The notes: a model not told the origin generated them from the sequence alone. Numbered from the stretch's first letter, positions 1 through 8,535 are shown. The stretch: 64,000 nucleotides of DNA from CAIOYC01 sp038327995 (GCA_038327995.1 JBBQLP010000009.1:1-64000), one strand, 5' to 3'. Made by a program: numbers and translations.

Positions 1-221
1 GCGGGCCATTCGTCATGCACTAGACCCCTTGCAGAGGCGGCGACCAAGGGGCGAAGGTTTGCCGTCTCCGGCGTTCCGCATACAAGCAGGGTGCGGTCGG
101 CATTGCCGATCAGCGCTGCCTCGCGGCTGGCCAGATCTTCCACAGTGCGAAGATTATTTCCGACCTGAACCAGCGAGAAGGTTAGCACCACGCCTGCGGT
201 CCCGAGGACGGGCCGGTGATG
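1..221 (-). pseudogene. DUF4239 (bestrophin-like) protein fragment, runs off left edge
   Basis: Read on the minus strand, about 65 codons look coding: a hydrophobic stretch (VLGTAGVVLTFSLVQ) followed by a segment ending in VHDEWP. The spacing of REAALIGNADR, the RP in LRPL, and HDEWP resembles the DUF4239/bestrophin-like membrane family as I remember it. The rest of the protein would lie left of the window. Upstream there is no start codon, and the DNA becomes the 5' part of the plus-strand histidine kinase, so this reading frame appears to lose its own N-terminus near position 200-220. Family assignment is by eye only. The alternative is an intact gene that starts at an unrecognised codon. 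Confidence 0.4.
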
Positions 222-1598
222 ATCAAAGCGTTCGGAGCTTTGGTTGCAGGCCAAGAGCCGGAACGCGTTCGCTGGAGGGGTAAACACAAGCGTCGTGGAT
301 GGACTTGGTTTGAATCGATGCCAGCCCTGGCCATGGACCCCAATTCTGGAGCGCCAACGGGATTTGTCGATGTCGTCCGCGATGTCACAGCGCAGGTCGC
401 TCAGGAAGAGGAGCTTAAGGTTGCGCGCGCAACGGCTGAGGCTGCGACTGCCGTAAAGACAGAGTTCCTGGCCAATATGAGCCATGAGCTTCGAACGCCC
501 CTTACGAGCATCCTTGGGTTCTCCGAACTTTTACGGGATCATATCCCGGAGGGAAGCGACGGGGCTCGCTATCTCGACCGTGTATCCGGCGCCAGCGAAG
601 CCCTGATGTCGATCGTCAACGACATTCTGGACTTCTCCAAACTCGAAGCAGGCCAGGTGGAAATCGACCGCCGCGTCGTCGCGCCTGCCGTTATGATCGA
701 AGCTGCGGTGCAGCTTCTGGCCCCGCAGGCCGGGGCGAAGGGACTCTCGCTTGCGTTCAATGCCGCGGATGGCGTTCCGGTGGCCACTATGTTGGACGAC
801 ACGCGCATCCGTCAGGTAGTTTTGAACCTGACCGGCAACGCGGTGAAGTTCACAGCTGAAGGCGGCGTAACCGTCCGATTGTCTCAGGCCTGCGATGTTC
901 TGCGCTGCGAGATCATCGATACTGGTCCGGGCATTCCTGCGGATCGACTAGATCGGCTGTTTCAACGGTTCTCCCAGGTTGACGCGTCCACGACGCGCTC
1001 GCACGGGGGCACGGGACTGGGGCTAGCCATCTGCAAGGGTTTGATCGAAGCGATGGGCGGCCGGATCGGCGCTGATAGCTGCGAAGGGAAAGGGAGCACC
1101 TTTTGGTTCGAACTGCCTTGTGAGGCGGTTGAGGGGGAAAGCGTCAGCCTGAATAGCATTAGCGGCTCCCATGAGGCCTCCGGCTCGCTTGAAGGCCTGC
1201 GTCTTCTTGTAGCCGACGACAACCCGATGAATCAGGAGCTTATCCGGCTTCTGCTGACACCCGCCGGGATCGAAGTAACGGTCGTCGCCAGCGGAGAGGA
1301 CGCCATATCTGCCGCATCCGATGCCCCATTTGATATTATCTTAATGGATATTCGTATGCCGGGCCTCGGCGGACCTGAAAGCGCTAAACACATTCGCCAG
1401 ACGCGTGGACCCAACGACATAACCCCAATCTTGGCGTTTACTGCGGATACTGACAGCGGCACGACGCCGGCCCATTGGGGGAGCGTGTTCGATGGTCGCA
1501 TCGGCAAACCGATCGTCCCGGCCCAGCTATTCGGCGCCCTTGAGCTATGGGCGACGGGGGGTGCGGGAGAAGTGGCGAGAGAGGTAGCCAGTGTTTAA
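216..1598 (+). CDS. Hybrid histidine kinase, N-terminally truncated (partial PAS-HisKA-HATPase-REC)
   Basis: Cytoplasmic hybrid sensor kinase of 460 residues. It opens with only the second half of a PAS/PAC domain (residues 1-62, ending FVDVVRDVT). HisKA follows, with the phospho-acceptor His at residue 90 in NMSHELRTP. The ATPase has the N box LNLTGNAVKF, G1 DTGPGI and G2 GGTGLGL (residues 206-270). A C-terminal receiver (about 328-445) has the acidic pair ADD, phospho-Asp 378 in LMDIRMPG and Lys 431. The GTG at 216 has GAGG 8 bases upstream. In frame, a TAG at 183-185 blocks any longer N-terminus, so half of the PAS fold and any sensory domain are missing. A receiver-like stub overlaps its stop codon. 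The kinase core looks intact, but whether the shortened protein is expressed is unknown. Confidence 0.85.
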   Translation: MMIKAFGALVAGQEPERVRWRGKHKRRGWTWFESMPALAMDPNSGAPTGFVDVVRDVTAQVAQEEELKVARATAEAATAVKTEFLANMSHELRTPLTSILGFSELLRDHIPEGSDGARYLDRVSGASEALMSIVNDILDFSKLEAGQVEIDRRVVAPAVMIEAAVQLLAPQAGAKGLSLAFNAADGVPVATMLDDTRIRQVVLNLTGNAVKFTAEGGVTVRLSQACDVLRCEIIDTGPGIPADRLDRLFQRFSQVDASTTRSHGGTGLGLAICKGLIEAMGGRIGADSCEGKGSTFWFELPCEAVEGESVSLNSISGSHEASGSLEGLRLLVADDNPMNQELIRLLLTPAGIEVTVVASGEDAISAASDAPFDIILMDIRMPGLGGPESAKHIRQTRGPNDITPILAFTADTDSGTTPAHWGSVFDGRIGKPIVPAQLFGALELWATGGAGEVAREVASV

Positions 1599-1692
1599 CC
1601 CCAAGGGCGCCAAGGTTCTAATCGCAGAGGACGATCCGCCGGTTCTGGAACTTCTCACGACGCGCCCTGAGCTCGCTGGCGGTCGCCCATGA
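1591..1692 (+). pseudogene. Response-regulator receiver stub
   Basis: A GTG at 1591 overlaps the kinase stop and opens a 33-codon frame. It carries the first strand and acidic pair of a receiver domain (AKVLIAEDDPPVLELL) and then ends at TGA 1690-1692. A complete receiver is about 120 residues, so over two thirds is missing, including the phospho-Asp. The next codons in the same frame belong to an esterase, which suggests a deletion fused the two. It was probably a cognate regulator translated together with the upstream kinase. Confidence 0.6.
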
Positions 1693-2166
1693 GGAAGTCT
1701 GCCTGCACCTCTTCTGGCAGCCTACACTCATGTTACCGATGAGCAGGCCAAGCTCGCCCGAGCGGCCTTCGAGCGCGATCTTCGCTTCGGCTGGGATGTG
1801 TGGACTTGGACCCGGCTGCAGGCCGCCACCGGAGCCAAACCGATCTACTACTATCATTTTACTCAAAGCCCGCCCTTTCCGCAAAACTCGGTCTATGCCG
1901 GTTAGGGCGCCAGCCATTTCGCCGAACTCTGGTACGTGTTCGACCACCTCGACCAGGACGCTTGGGCGGCTTCGCCGACTTGGACCGTCTTGAGGTATTC
2001 GACGGAATTTATAGCCAAGTTCGAGAAAGTCCGCAGCCTTAGCAATTTAGACGGAAGCGGCTCGGGATCGTCCGCCAACGCGCGCCTGGGCGCAACTGCT
2101 CTTTTTTATACTCGGCACAAGGTTCAGGGGCGAATCCTCCCCAGCAGGAATGTCCCTACGGGCTGA
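1693..2166 (+). pseudogene. C-terminal remnant of a type B carboxylesterase
   Basis: This reads as the last ~150 residues of a carboxylesterase/para-nitrobenzyl esterase. It has the FERDLRFGWDVWTWTRLQ segment, then YYYHFTQSPPFP, then the catalytic-His region GASHFAELWYVFDHLDQ. An in-frame TAG at 1903-1905 sits where family members have Trp (AG-stop-GASH), consistent with a TGG to TAG change. The N-terminal oxyanion hole and catalytic Ser are absent because the frame begins directly after the receiver stub's stop. The reading becomes poorly conserved after LDQDAW and stops at 2164-2166. It is a decayed gene, not a functional enzyme. Confidence 0.7.
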
Positions 2167-2520
2167 GGCGCAATGCTCGATCGACGGCTGCCGTTGTTCT
2201 AAACAGCCGCTGCTGCCAGCGTCGGGCATGGGCGGCCCGCAGCCAACTATAAAAAGCCCGCTCGGCCATCTGCCAAACGGGAAATGAGGCAGCCGATTAG
2301 GCCTGTCTCAAGGCCCACCGCTGCGACAGGTTAAGGATAACCCAGGATACGAAGTAGCGTCCCAGGATCTCGTTCCTGTTTCGATTCGCCGCGAGTCCTT
2401 GGCGGGCCCGTCTGGGCTGGGCGCCGGTGGCTGCGCTCCGCTTACACATGATCGGCCTTCGCCAAGGGTTAATAGTTGACGACGCATAGTCATAGGAGTC
2501 TGACGGAGCGGGGTGGAAAG
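2167..2520. other. Intergenic stretch without a recognisable gene
   Basis: About 350 bases between the esterase remnant and the next kinase. No frame shows a family-like protein, and I see no convincing hairpin with a T-tract. It presumably contains the promoter of the downstream kinase, but I cannot place -35 and -10 boxes with confidence. Confidence 0.4.
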
Positions 2521-4779
2521 ATGGGCGAACCGTTAGGAAAAGCTCTCCACGCTACTGGCGACTTTGGCGCTTTGGAAACCCAGACGCCCTATCAGCACAC
2601 GCTCAAAGGGCTTCTGCTGCCATGGCAAATTCATCTATTGTACGATGGGGCCGCTGGCTTGGCGCTCGCCGCAATCGGGCTGCCTATAGTCGCACTGATT
2701 TGGGCGCTCGTCAGCATATTAGCTGATCTGGTGTTGCAGAGTCTTTACGCAAGCTGGGGACGGCGCGCGCCGAGGACAGACTCTGGTAAGGGTTTGATGC
2801 GCCTGGGGATATGCTGCGCCTTGCGATCAAGCCTGTGGATGTCTGGACCGGTCGCTCTGACGCTGTTGACAGGCAGCAGCAGCGCCGTTGCCTACTCGGC
2901 TCTAACGGCGCTGTCGATGGTCGCAGTCGCGGTCTCCTCCGGATGGACATCGCGCGCGGTTTGGGCAGGCTCGGCGGCGCCTGCGGTGGCTGGGATTGTG
3001 GTCCAGGCATTGCCGCACGCCAGTGGTTGGCCCTTGGTGGGCGTCATCATCGGGATAGTATCCTTCAGCGTCACGGCTGCCCTAATTTCTATTGGGACCC
3101 ATCGCACCCTGGCGGCATGGAGCCGCTCTAATGCGCGCACGCTCGCGGTGCTCGATGAGATGGCCGCCTCGCTTCAAAGGTCTGAGGCAGCCGAGCGTCG
3201 TCTGCGCGTCGCCGTGGAGATCGCCGACGTTCATGTCTACGAAGTCGACTATGTTGCCGGAACGGTGACGAACCAAGGGACGAACAAAGATTTCCTGGAA
3301 GCGCCAATTAGCTTCGACCGTGTATTGAATGACGGCTTCTATATGACGCATCCTGACGACCGCGAGAACGTGGCCGCAGCATGGGATGTCCACGAGGCGG
3401 GCGGCGGCCCCTATCGCGTGGAGTTCCGCTTGAGGCGACAGGATGGCCGCGAGGTTTGGGCCTCTGCGGCCGCTGAGATGAGGCGCGCAGAGGATGGCAC
3501 TCCTCTGACCTTGGTCGGCGCACTCATAAACATCACAGAAAGCAAGATTGCCGAGCAACAGCTCACTGAACAACGTGATCGCGCCGAAGCGGCGAGCCGC
3601 GTCAAAGGCGAATTTTTGGCCACGATGAGTCATGAGATACGCACCCCCTTGAACGGAGTGCTGGGCATGGCGCAGGCGATGGCCCGAGACGAACTCACTG
3701 GTCCGCAACGCCACCGGCTGGGAGTCGTCCAACGCTCGGGCGAGATGCTGCTCGGCCTGCTCAACGACGTACTCGATGTCTCGAAGATTGAATCTGGCAG
3801 GCTTGAACTGGATGTGGGCGAAATCGATGTGGGGCGCCTGTGCCAAGACGTGGTCGATACGTTCGCGCCGCAATTGGCCGACATTGACGTAAGTCTCAGC
3901 CTCGCCATCTCACCCTGCGCGCGTGGGCTTTGCGTCGGAGATTCGGGCCGGGTCCGCCAGGTGTTGATCAACCTGATCTCCAATGCGGTGAAGTTTACCC
4001 ATCGCGGGTCCGTCGACGTCAAAGTGGATCGTGAAGGAGAAGTGCTCACCATCTACGTTACTGACACGGGCATCGGGATCGCGCCCGACCAACACCAAGC
4101 TCTCTTCGAGAAGTTCACGCAGGCTGATGCTTCTACGACCCGCCGATACGGTGGCACCGGCCTCGGCCTCTCGATTAGTCGCCAGCTGGCGCAGTTGATG
4201 GGTGGGTCTATTGAGCTTGAAAGCCAGCTTGGTAGGGGGTCGACCTTCAAGGTAACCTTGTCGCTCCCCCGCCTCGGCGACGAAGCCCGGAGCGAAGGCG
4301 CCGAGGCGGCTCCGGTCGCCGAAGCCCCTCAAGATTTACCCCGGCTTCGCGTTCTCGCGGCAGAGGACAACGAGATCAACCAGCTCGTACTGCGGACGTT
4401 GCTTCAGCAGGTGGGGATCGAGCTCGTGATCGTGAACGATGGCCGTCAGGCCGTCGAGGCCTGCAATACCGAGACCTGGGATCTCGTCCTCATGGACGTT
4501 CAGATGCCGGTGATGGACGGCATCACTGCTGCACGAACCATCCGTTCGGGAGAAGCGATCTCAGGGCGGCTCCGTACTCCGATCGTCGCTCTCACTGCAA
4601 ACGTCATGACACATCAGGTCGAGGAATACTTCCAGGCTGGAATGGATGCTGTAGCGGCAAAGCCAATCGAACTGGCGAAACTGCTTGAGGCTATAGACAT
4701 AGCTCTAGCAGAACAACCGGCGGTGGAGGTAGAGACGGTCGCAGATTCCCACCTCAAAGCCGCGGTGACCAGACCTTAG
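2521..4779 (+). CDS. Membrane-anchored hybrid histidine kinase (TM-PAS-HisKA-HATPase-REC)
   Basis: A 752-residue hybrid sensor kinase. Several hydrophobic segments occupy roughly residues 35-215 (LLYDGAAGLALAAIGLPIVA and later ones). A PAS/PAC domain (about 225-350) follows, then HisKA with the acceptor His 371 in TMSHEIRTPLNG. The ATPase has LINLISNAVKF, DTGIGI and GGTGLGL. The C-terminal receiver has AAEDNEIN, phospho-Asp 659 in LMDVQMPVMDG, and a late Lys (AAKPIE). A TTG at 2476 would add 15 residues, but the ATG at 2521 directly follows a purine-rich GGAGCGGGGTGG and is preferred. No output regulator is adjacent. It may pass phosphate to an unlinked histidine phosphotransferase, as hybrid kinases often do. 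Confidence 0.9.
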   Translation: MGEPLGKALHATGDFGALETQTPYQHTLKGLLLPWQIHLLYDGAAGLALAAIGLPIVALIWALVSILADLVLQSLYASWGRRAPRTDSGKGLMRLGICCALRSSLWMSGPVALTLLTGSSSAVAYSALTALSMVAVAVSSGWTSRAVWAGSAAPAVAGIVVQALPHASGWPLVGVIIGIVSFSVTAALISIGTHRTLAAWSRSNARTLAVLDEMAASLQRSEAAERRLRVAVEIADVHVYEVDYVAGTVTNQGTNKDFLEAPISFDRVLNDGFYMTHPDDRENVAAAWDVHEAGGGPYRVEFRLRRQDGREVWASAAAEMRRAEDGTPLTLVGALINITESKIAEQQLTEQRDRAEAASRVKGEFLATMSHEIRTPLNGVLGMAQAMARDELTGPQRHRLGVVQRSGEMLLGLLNDVLDVSKIESGRLELDVGEIDVGRLCQDVVDTFAPQLADIDVSLSLAISPCARGLCVGDSGRVRQVLINLISNAVKFTHRGSVDVKVDREGEVLTIYVTDTGIGIAPDQHQALFEKFTQADASTTRRYGGTGLGLSISRQLAQLMGGSIELESQLGRGSTFKVTLSLPRLGDEARSEGAEAAPVAEAPQDLPRLRVLAAEDNEINQLVLRTLLQQVGIELVIVNDGRQAVEACNTETWDLVLMDVQMPVMDGITAARTIRSGEAISGRLRTPIVALTANVMTHQVEEYFQAGMDAVAAKPIELAKLLEAIDIALAEQPAVEVETVADSHLKAAVTRP

Positions 4780-4811
4780 GCGTTCGGAAAAGGGCGCTTC
4801 AGTCTTATGTG

Positions 4812-4994
4812 TATAGCACGTCGCGTTTGGCGCCTTGATTGTGGCCGTCGTGGCTGGGGCAGGGTTTGCCCTCTTTTTAGGACATCCCACCGGCGCGCCG
4901 GTCGCGCAAGTAGGTGGCAGCAGACAACTGTGTGCCGTGTTAGATGCCGCTCGGAGCGCTTTCTGCAATTCGCGGACGCCTATAAACGTTGGCC
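4812..4994 (+). other. Coding-like remnant with one membrane segment, unidentified
   Basis: Between the kinase and the dioxygenase there is no intact gene. One frame, directly after a TAG, reads as a hydrophobic helix (FGALIVAVVAGAGFALFLG) followed by HPTGAPVAQVGGS and a Cys-containing segment (LCAVLDAARSAFC). It then runs into the 3' end of the opposing dioxygenase gene. It looks like the N-terminal signal-anchor of some lost protein, but I cannot name a family. It may be chance. Confidence 0.25.
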
Positions 4995-5813
4995 AATCGT
5001 CGTACGATGAAGCAACCGGGCGTGACCCTCGTATCCTCCCGTGGCGCGGTGAAGCACCGACCGGTTGTCCCACATCACGACCATGCCCGGTTGCCAGTCC
5101 TGCGCGTAAACGAACCGGTCCTGCGTCTGCCATGCGTGGACCTCGCCTAAAAGCGCGTCCCCATCGTCCGCGCCCTCCAGCGCAATGATGTATCCGGCGC
5201 AGCCGAACAGCCCTTGGCGAGCGGTTTCGGGATGGCGTCGGACGAAGGGATGGCGCTGGACCGCCTCGGCATCATCCGAGGCAACGATAACCATGCTGCG
5301 ACCCTTGTCCTGCGCACCGTAGAATCCGGTGGGTGCGTAGCCCCGCCGCGCCGAGTGGATTGCGGTGATCCCGTTCAATCGCGTCCGCATTGACGCGGGC
5401 ATCTCCTCGAGCGCCTTGTGCTGGTTGGAGAACAGTGTCGCGCCCCCTAGCGGCGGCACCACTATCGCATGGAGCACCGTTCCTGCGGGAGGTGTCGCCT
5501 GGAAACTCCAGTCGCTGTGCCATGCCTCGGCAAAGATCGGTGTGGTTTCATCCGCGTTCCTCTTCACGGCGATGATGTGGTCCCGCCCCTCAATTGGAGC
5601 GATGTACGGATCATGGCCGAACGGACCGAAAGTGAGTGTGAACCGCTCAAGATCGTCGTCGTCAATTACTTGATCAGGGAAGGAAAGAACGTGATGTTCG
5701 AGCCAGACTGCACGAAGGCGTCCGGCCACCTCCGCATTGATCGGGAGGGCAAGATCGACTCCCGTGACGCGTGCTCCGCAGGCGCCGCCGCTTGGCGTGA
5801 CGATGATAGTCAT
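4980..5813 (-). CDS. TauD/TfdA-family Fe(II)/2-oxoglutarate dioxygenase
   Basis: A 277-residue cytoplasmic dioxygenase that should couple oxidative decarboxylation of 2-oxoglutarate to hydroxylation of a small substrate. The facial triad is visible: His99 and Asp101 in AWHSDWSF, and distal His255 in NRSVLHRATGGYEG. The conserved Arg266 after it likely binds 2-oxoglutarate. The N-terminus has the family's GARVTGVDL segment, and length is normal for TauD/TfdA (about 270-300). The substrate cannot be told: taurine, aryloxyacetates and other acids are all handled by this family. It stands alone, next to broken genes, and no sulfonate transporter is adjacent. Confidence 0.88.
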   Translation of the reverse strand: MTIIVTPSGGACGARVTGVDLALPINAEVAGRLRAVWLEHHVLSFPDQVIDDDDLERFTLTFGPFGHDPYIAPIEGRDHIIAVKRNADETTPIFAEAWHSDWSFQATPPAGTVLHAIVVPPLGGATLFSNQHKALEEMPASMRTRLNGITAIHSARRGYAPTGFYGAQDKGRSMVIVASDDAEAVQRHPFVRRHPETARQGLFGCAGYIIALEGADDGDALLGEVHAWQTQDRFVYAQDWQPGMVVMWDNRSVLHRATGGYEGHARLLHRTTIGQRL

Positions 5814-5964
5814 GCGTGGCTTCCCATGAATAGGCCTCGATAGTCCGCTCCAGTGAAGTGCCGACTGCCGCCTAGTCCATACGCTAGTTGCCGAGCGAAT
5901 TGGTGGACATGAGAAACTATTAGTGGATTGGTAGTGAATGTATTCCGACCCAAGGACAGCCGCT

Positions 5965-6141
5965 CCCCTTCACCATCGGACCTGTCAGCACAGTTCGGCG
6001 GTATTTCTCAAGCACAGTCTCCCACCAGAGAATTGGCGACGCCGGTGTCGCCCTCGATGGTGATGAACATCACACCCTGGCCGGGCCGGGCTGCCGACCG
6101 ACCCGCACCAGCCTTGCAGTCTTGAGACGACGCCCCTCCCT
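5965..6141 (-). pseudogene. dnaE2: Frameshifted remnant of error-prone DNA polymerase DnaE2 (ImuC)
   Basis: Three minus-strand frames in succession spell a familiar DnaE2 C-terminal (OB-fold) region. REGRRLKTARLVRVGRQPG (6141 downward) is followed by GVMFITIEGDTGVAN in a second frame, then WETVLEKYRRTVLTG in a third. Intact DnaE2 reads roughly LVLVRQRPGSAKGVMFITIEDETGVANLIVWPKV here, so two frameshifts explain the breaks. The rest of this >1000-residue protein is missing. A longer open frame (6008-6205) covers only the middle piece and is not a gene. The rest of 5814-6267 shows nothing I recognise. Confidence 0.6.
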
Positions 6142-6267
6142 TAGGTCCCATGTGGAAGTGAGGCGCCCTGCAGGCAGCGGCCGTGCCGACCTTGGCCCTG
6201 TTCAATGGAATTTCGAAATGGCGACGCCTAGAGTGGCGCCGGTAGCCAACGGAAAGAGGTTCGCAAA

Positions 6268-6903
6268 GTGGTCATGGCCGAGGATCGCATCTTCGACGAG
6301 CTTCTGTATGCGATTGCTGAGTGCGATGCCGAACGCGCGTTCCGCCTGATCGAGCGCAGCCCTAGGCTTGCGACCGCAAGCGCTGAAGGCGGTGCGACCA
6401 GAGAGTTCCCAGCGCCACATTTCCTGGAGGCGGTCCACCACTACGTTTATGCGGGCGATACAGCCCTTCACATCGCCGCCGCCGCCCACCGCCCCGATAT
6501 CGCACGTCGCCTTATCGACCTGGGCGCAGACGTGCGAGCGAGGAACCGCAGGGGGGCCGAGCCGGTCCACTACGCCTCCGATGGTTCGCCGGACTCACCA
6601 AGCTGGAACCCAGGGCGTCAGGCCGCGACCATTGCCTATCTGATTAAAGCGGGCGCTGATCCCAACGCCATAAACCAGGACGGCGCTACGCCGCTCCACC
6701 GAGCGGTACGGACTAGGTCTGCAGCCGCCGTCCGCGCCCTGCTCGAAGGTGGCGGCGATCCGCGCCGCCCGAACAAGAGCGGCTCCACCCCGGCGCGGCT
6801 CGCCACCATCACGACAGGCCGAAGCGGCAGCGGATCGGCGGAGGCCAAGTCCCAACAAGCTGAGATCGTAAGCCTGCTCGAGCCATACGGAGACGTGGCT
6901 TAG
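6268..6903 (+). CDS. Ankyrin-repeat protein
   Basis: A 211-residue protein with no signal peptide and at least three ankyrin repeats: GDTALHIAAAAHRPDIARRL (about 71-90), a middle repeat around AATIAYLIKAGADPNAINQ, and DGATPLHRAVRTRSAAAVRA. Ankyrin repeats bind other proteins; the partner is unknown. The GTG at 6268 is preferred because GGAAAGAGG lies 8 bases upstream. An ATG two codons later is too far from it. Residues 1-50 (DELLYAIAECDAERAFRLIE) look like a capping helix pair or a divergent first repeat. It is flanked by gene remnants and has no obvious operon partner. Confidence 0.75.
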   Translation: MVMAEDRIFDELLYAIAECDAERAFRLIERSPRLATASAEGGATREFPAPHFLEAVHHYVYAGDTALHIAAAAHRPDIARRLIDLGADVRARNRRGAEPVHYASDGSPDSPSWNPGRQAATIAYLIKAGADPNAINQDGATPLHRAVRTRSAAAVRALLEGGGDPRRPNKSGSTPARLATITTGRSGSGSAEAKSQQAEIVSLLEPYGDVA

Positions 6904-7020
6904 CAACGCGGCTGTTCAGACCTGAAGCGGGCCTTGCTGACGTCCGTTCAGGAGGCCCCGGTCGATCTATCCACCCGACTTTTCGGCGGAATCGATGGAA
7001 AGTGGACCCAGCAACAGCAG

Positions 7021-7098
7021 CACTAAACCTTCGGCGATCATCGCCCCGATGCCAGATGACGCGCCGGTGACGAGCGCGACTCGCCCTTTAGGGGAGAG
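7021..7098 (-). pseudogene. N-terminal fragment of a short-chain dehydrogenase (SDR)
   Basis: Downstream of the Rieske gene on the same strand, about 25 codons give the classical SDR nucleotide-binding start: SPKGRVALVTGASSGIGAMI, with the TGxxxGIG motif intact. The reading then becomes leucine-rich and ends without the YxxxK catalytic motif. No ATG precedes it. It looks like the stump of an SDR lost by deletion. The rest of 6904-7170 has no recognisable coding. Confidence 0.55.
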
Positions 7099-7170
7099 CC
7101 GATTATTTATAATGCAATTCTAGGTGAAGGGCGGACGGGCGGAGATGAACGCGCGCGATTGGGCCGGAAG

Positions 7171-8535
7171 CTAGCGGTTCATGTAGGCGTCCAGGGTGTG
7201 GTGGTAGTGACGGATACGGCTTTCTTGGTAGCGACCGAGGGTGACGCCGGGCTTTTTCGACGCGCGCAGGCCGCGCTGGATGCGCTTCAGGTTTTCCGTG
7301 TCTTGGTCCGCGACCACGGCCGCGGAGCCAAGCTCCGGCGCGTTTGACCAAGGCTCGTCTTCACCCAACCAGGTGATCGAGGCGGGGTCTGGGTGGCTCC
7401 CGTCCTCGCGTTTCGAGAACAGGAACATGATCTCCATGATCGAGCGTTCGGGATCGTCGCCTAGCGGCCGGAAGCGATAGGTGATGGGGAGCGCCTGGCC
7501 GCCCCACGGAACCATGTTGGGAAAGAGCAGGTACTCGATAAGGTCCAGGGATTCGGAATCCGAAAGGGCCGACATATCCCGTCCCGACGCCTTGGTGATC
7601 TTCTCGCGGGCCCGCTGAGCCAGCTTGGCGCGAGCATCCTGCGAAGACGTCGCTTCTATGGGCGCGCCGCCGTAGAAGGGGACGTCCCTGCGAATGTGTT
7701 TGATCGTGACATCATGGTGCAGGTCGGCTTGGCTGGGGCTGGCTACGCCCTGAACGGCGATCATCCGGTTCACGTGATGGACGCCCGGCCAGACATCGTA
7801 TTGTGTATTCTCGTCGCCGTAATATCCCAGCACCTGCGGATGCGCCTGAGGCACATGGTAGCTTTCGATGAAGGCTTCCATGGCCAGCTTCCAATTGCAC
7901 GGCATGATCTTGGCCACGTGCGCGGCCTTGTAGCGGTCCTCCAAGGCGAAGGCCTCGAAATGTTCGGGCAGGATTTCCAGATAGGTCTGGAGCGGTTCGC
8001 ATGCCGGATCGAAGTTGATAAAGACGAAGCCGCCCCAAAGTCCGACCTTCGCCTCGGGCAGGCAGGCCTTGACGTGGTCCACCTGCGGGAAATCCCACGC
8101 ACCGGGTAGGGCTGTAAGCTTGCCGTCCAGGTTCCAGGTCCAACCGTGGAAGGGACACTTGAACTGCTTAACGCTGCCGCCCGAGGTCCGGAGTTGAGTG
8201 CCTCGGTGCAGGCACGAATTCACATAGGCGCGAACTTCGGTTGGGCTTGAGCGCACCACAATCAGCGAGTCATGGACGATCTCATAGATAACGTGGTCGC
8301 CGACATTGGGGATCTCCTCGATCCGGCAGGCCGGTTGCCAGGTTTTGCGCCAGACCTTCTCAACCTCCTGGTCGTGCCAAGCTTTGGAGAAATAGCGTTC
8401 GATATCAACGTCGCCCTCGCCGAGACCTGTTGCAGGCGATTCGTTCAGCATGACCGCCGGGGCAAGATTGACGTCTCTCGCTAACACCTCCTGCACCGAA
8501 GGGCCGGGACGTCCCTGAAGAATGACCGTGGTCAT
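7171..8535 (-). CDS. Rieske-type aromatic ring-hydroxylating oxygenase, large subunit
   Basis: A 454-residue terminal oxygenase. The Rieske [2Fe-2S] ligands are CLH (Cys108, His110) and CPFH (Cys127, His130). The mononuclear iron site is in ESYHVPQAH (His227, His232). The start at 8535 (MTTVILQG) has AGGAGGAT about 6 bases upstream; a frame 22 codons longer lacks this. This family dihydroxylates or hydroxylates aromatic and other ring compounds using electrons from a reductase. No small subunit, ferredoxin or reductase gene lies in the window, so electron supply must come from elsewhere or the enzyme is a one-component terminal oxygenase. It is divergent from the DUF3237 operon. The substrate is unknown. 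Confidence 0.9.
   Translation of the reverse strand: MTTVILQGRPGPSVQEVLARDVNLAPAVMLNESPATGLGEGDVDIERYFSKAWHDQEVEKVWRKTWQPACRIEEIPNVGDHVIYEIVHDSLIVVRSSPTEVRAYVNSCLHRGTQLRTSGGSVKQFKCPFHGWTWNLDGKLTALPGAWDFPQVDHVKACLPEAKVGLWGGFVFINFDPACEPLQTYLEILPEHFEAFALEDRYKAAHVAKIMPCNWKLAMEAFIESYHVPQAHPQVLGYYGDENTQYDVWPGVHHVNRMIAVQGVASPSQADLHHDVTIKHIRRDVPFYGGAPIEATSSQDARAKLAQRAREKITKASGRDMSALSDSESLDLIEYLLFPNMVPWGGQALPITYRFRPLGDDPERSIMEIMFLFSKREDGSHPDPASITWLGEDEPWSNAPELGSAAVVADQDTENLKRIQRGLRASKKPGVTLGRYQESRIRHYHHTLDAYMNR

Noticed and set aside
1618..1947. 109-codon minus-strand frame over the receiver/esterase remnant
   Set aside because: It is antisense to family-like plus-strand sequence and shows no motif of its own.
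6008..6205. 65-codon minus-strand open frame
   Set aside because: Only the middle ~20 codons are family-like (DnaE2), and the flanking similarity is in other frames, so it is a fragment, not a small gene.
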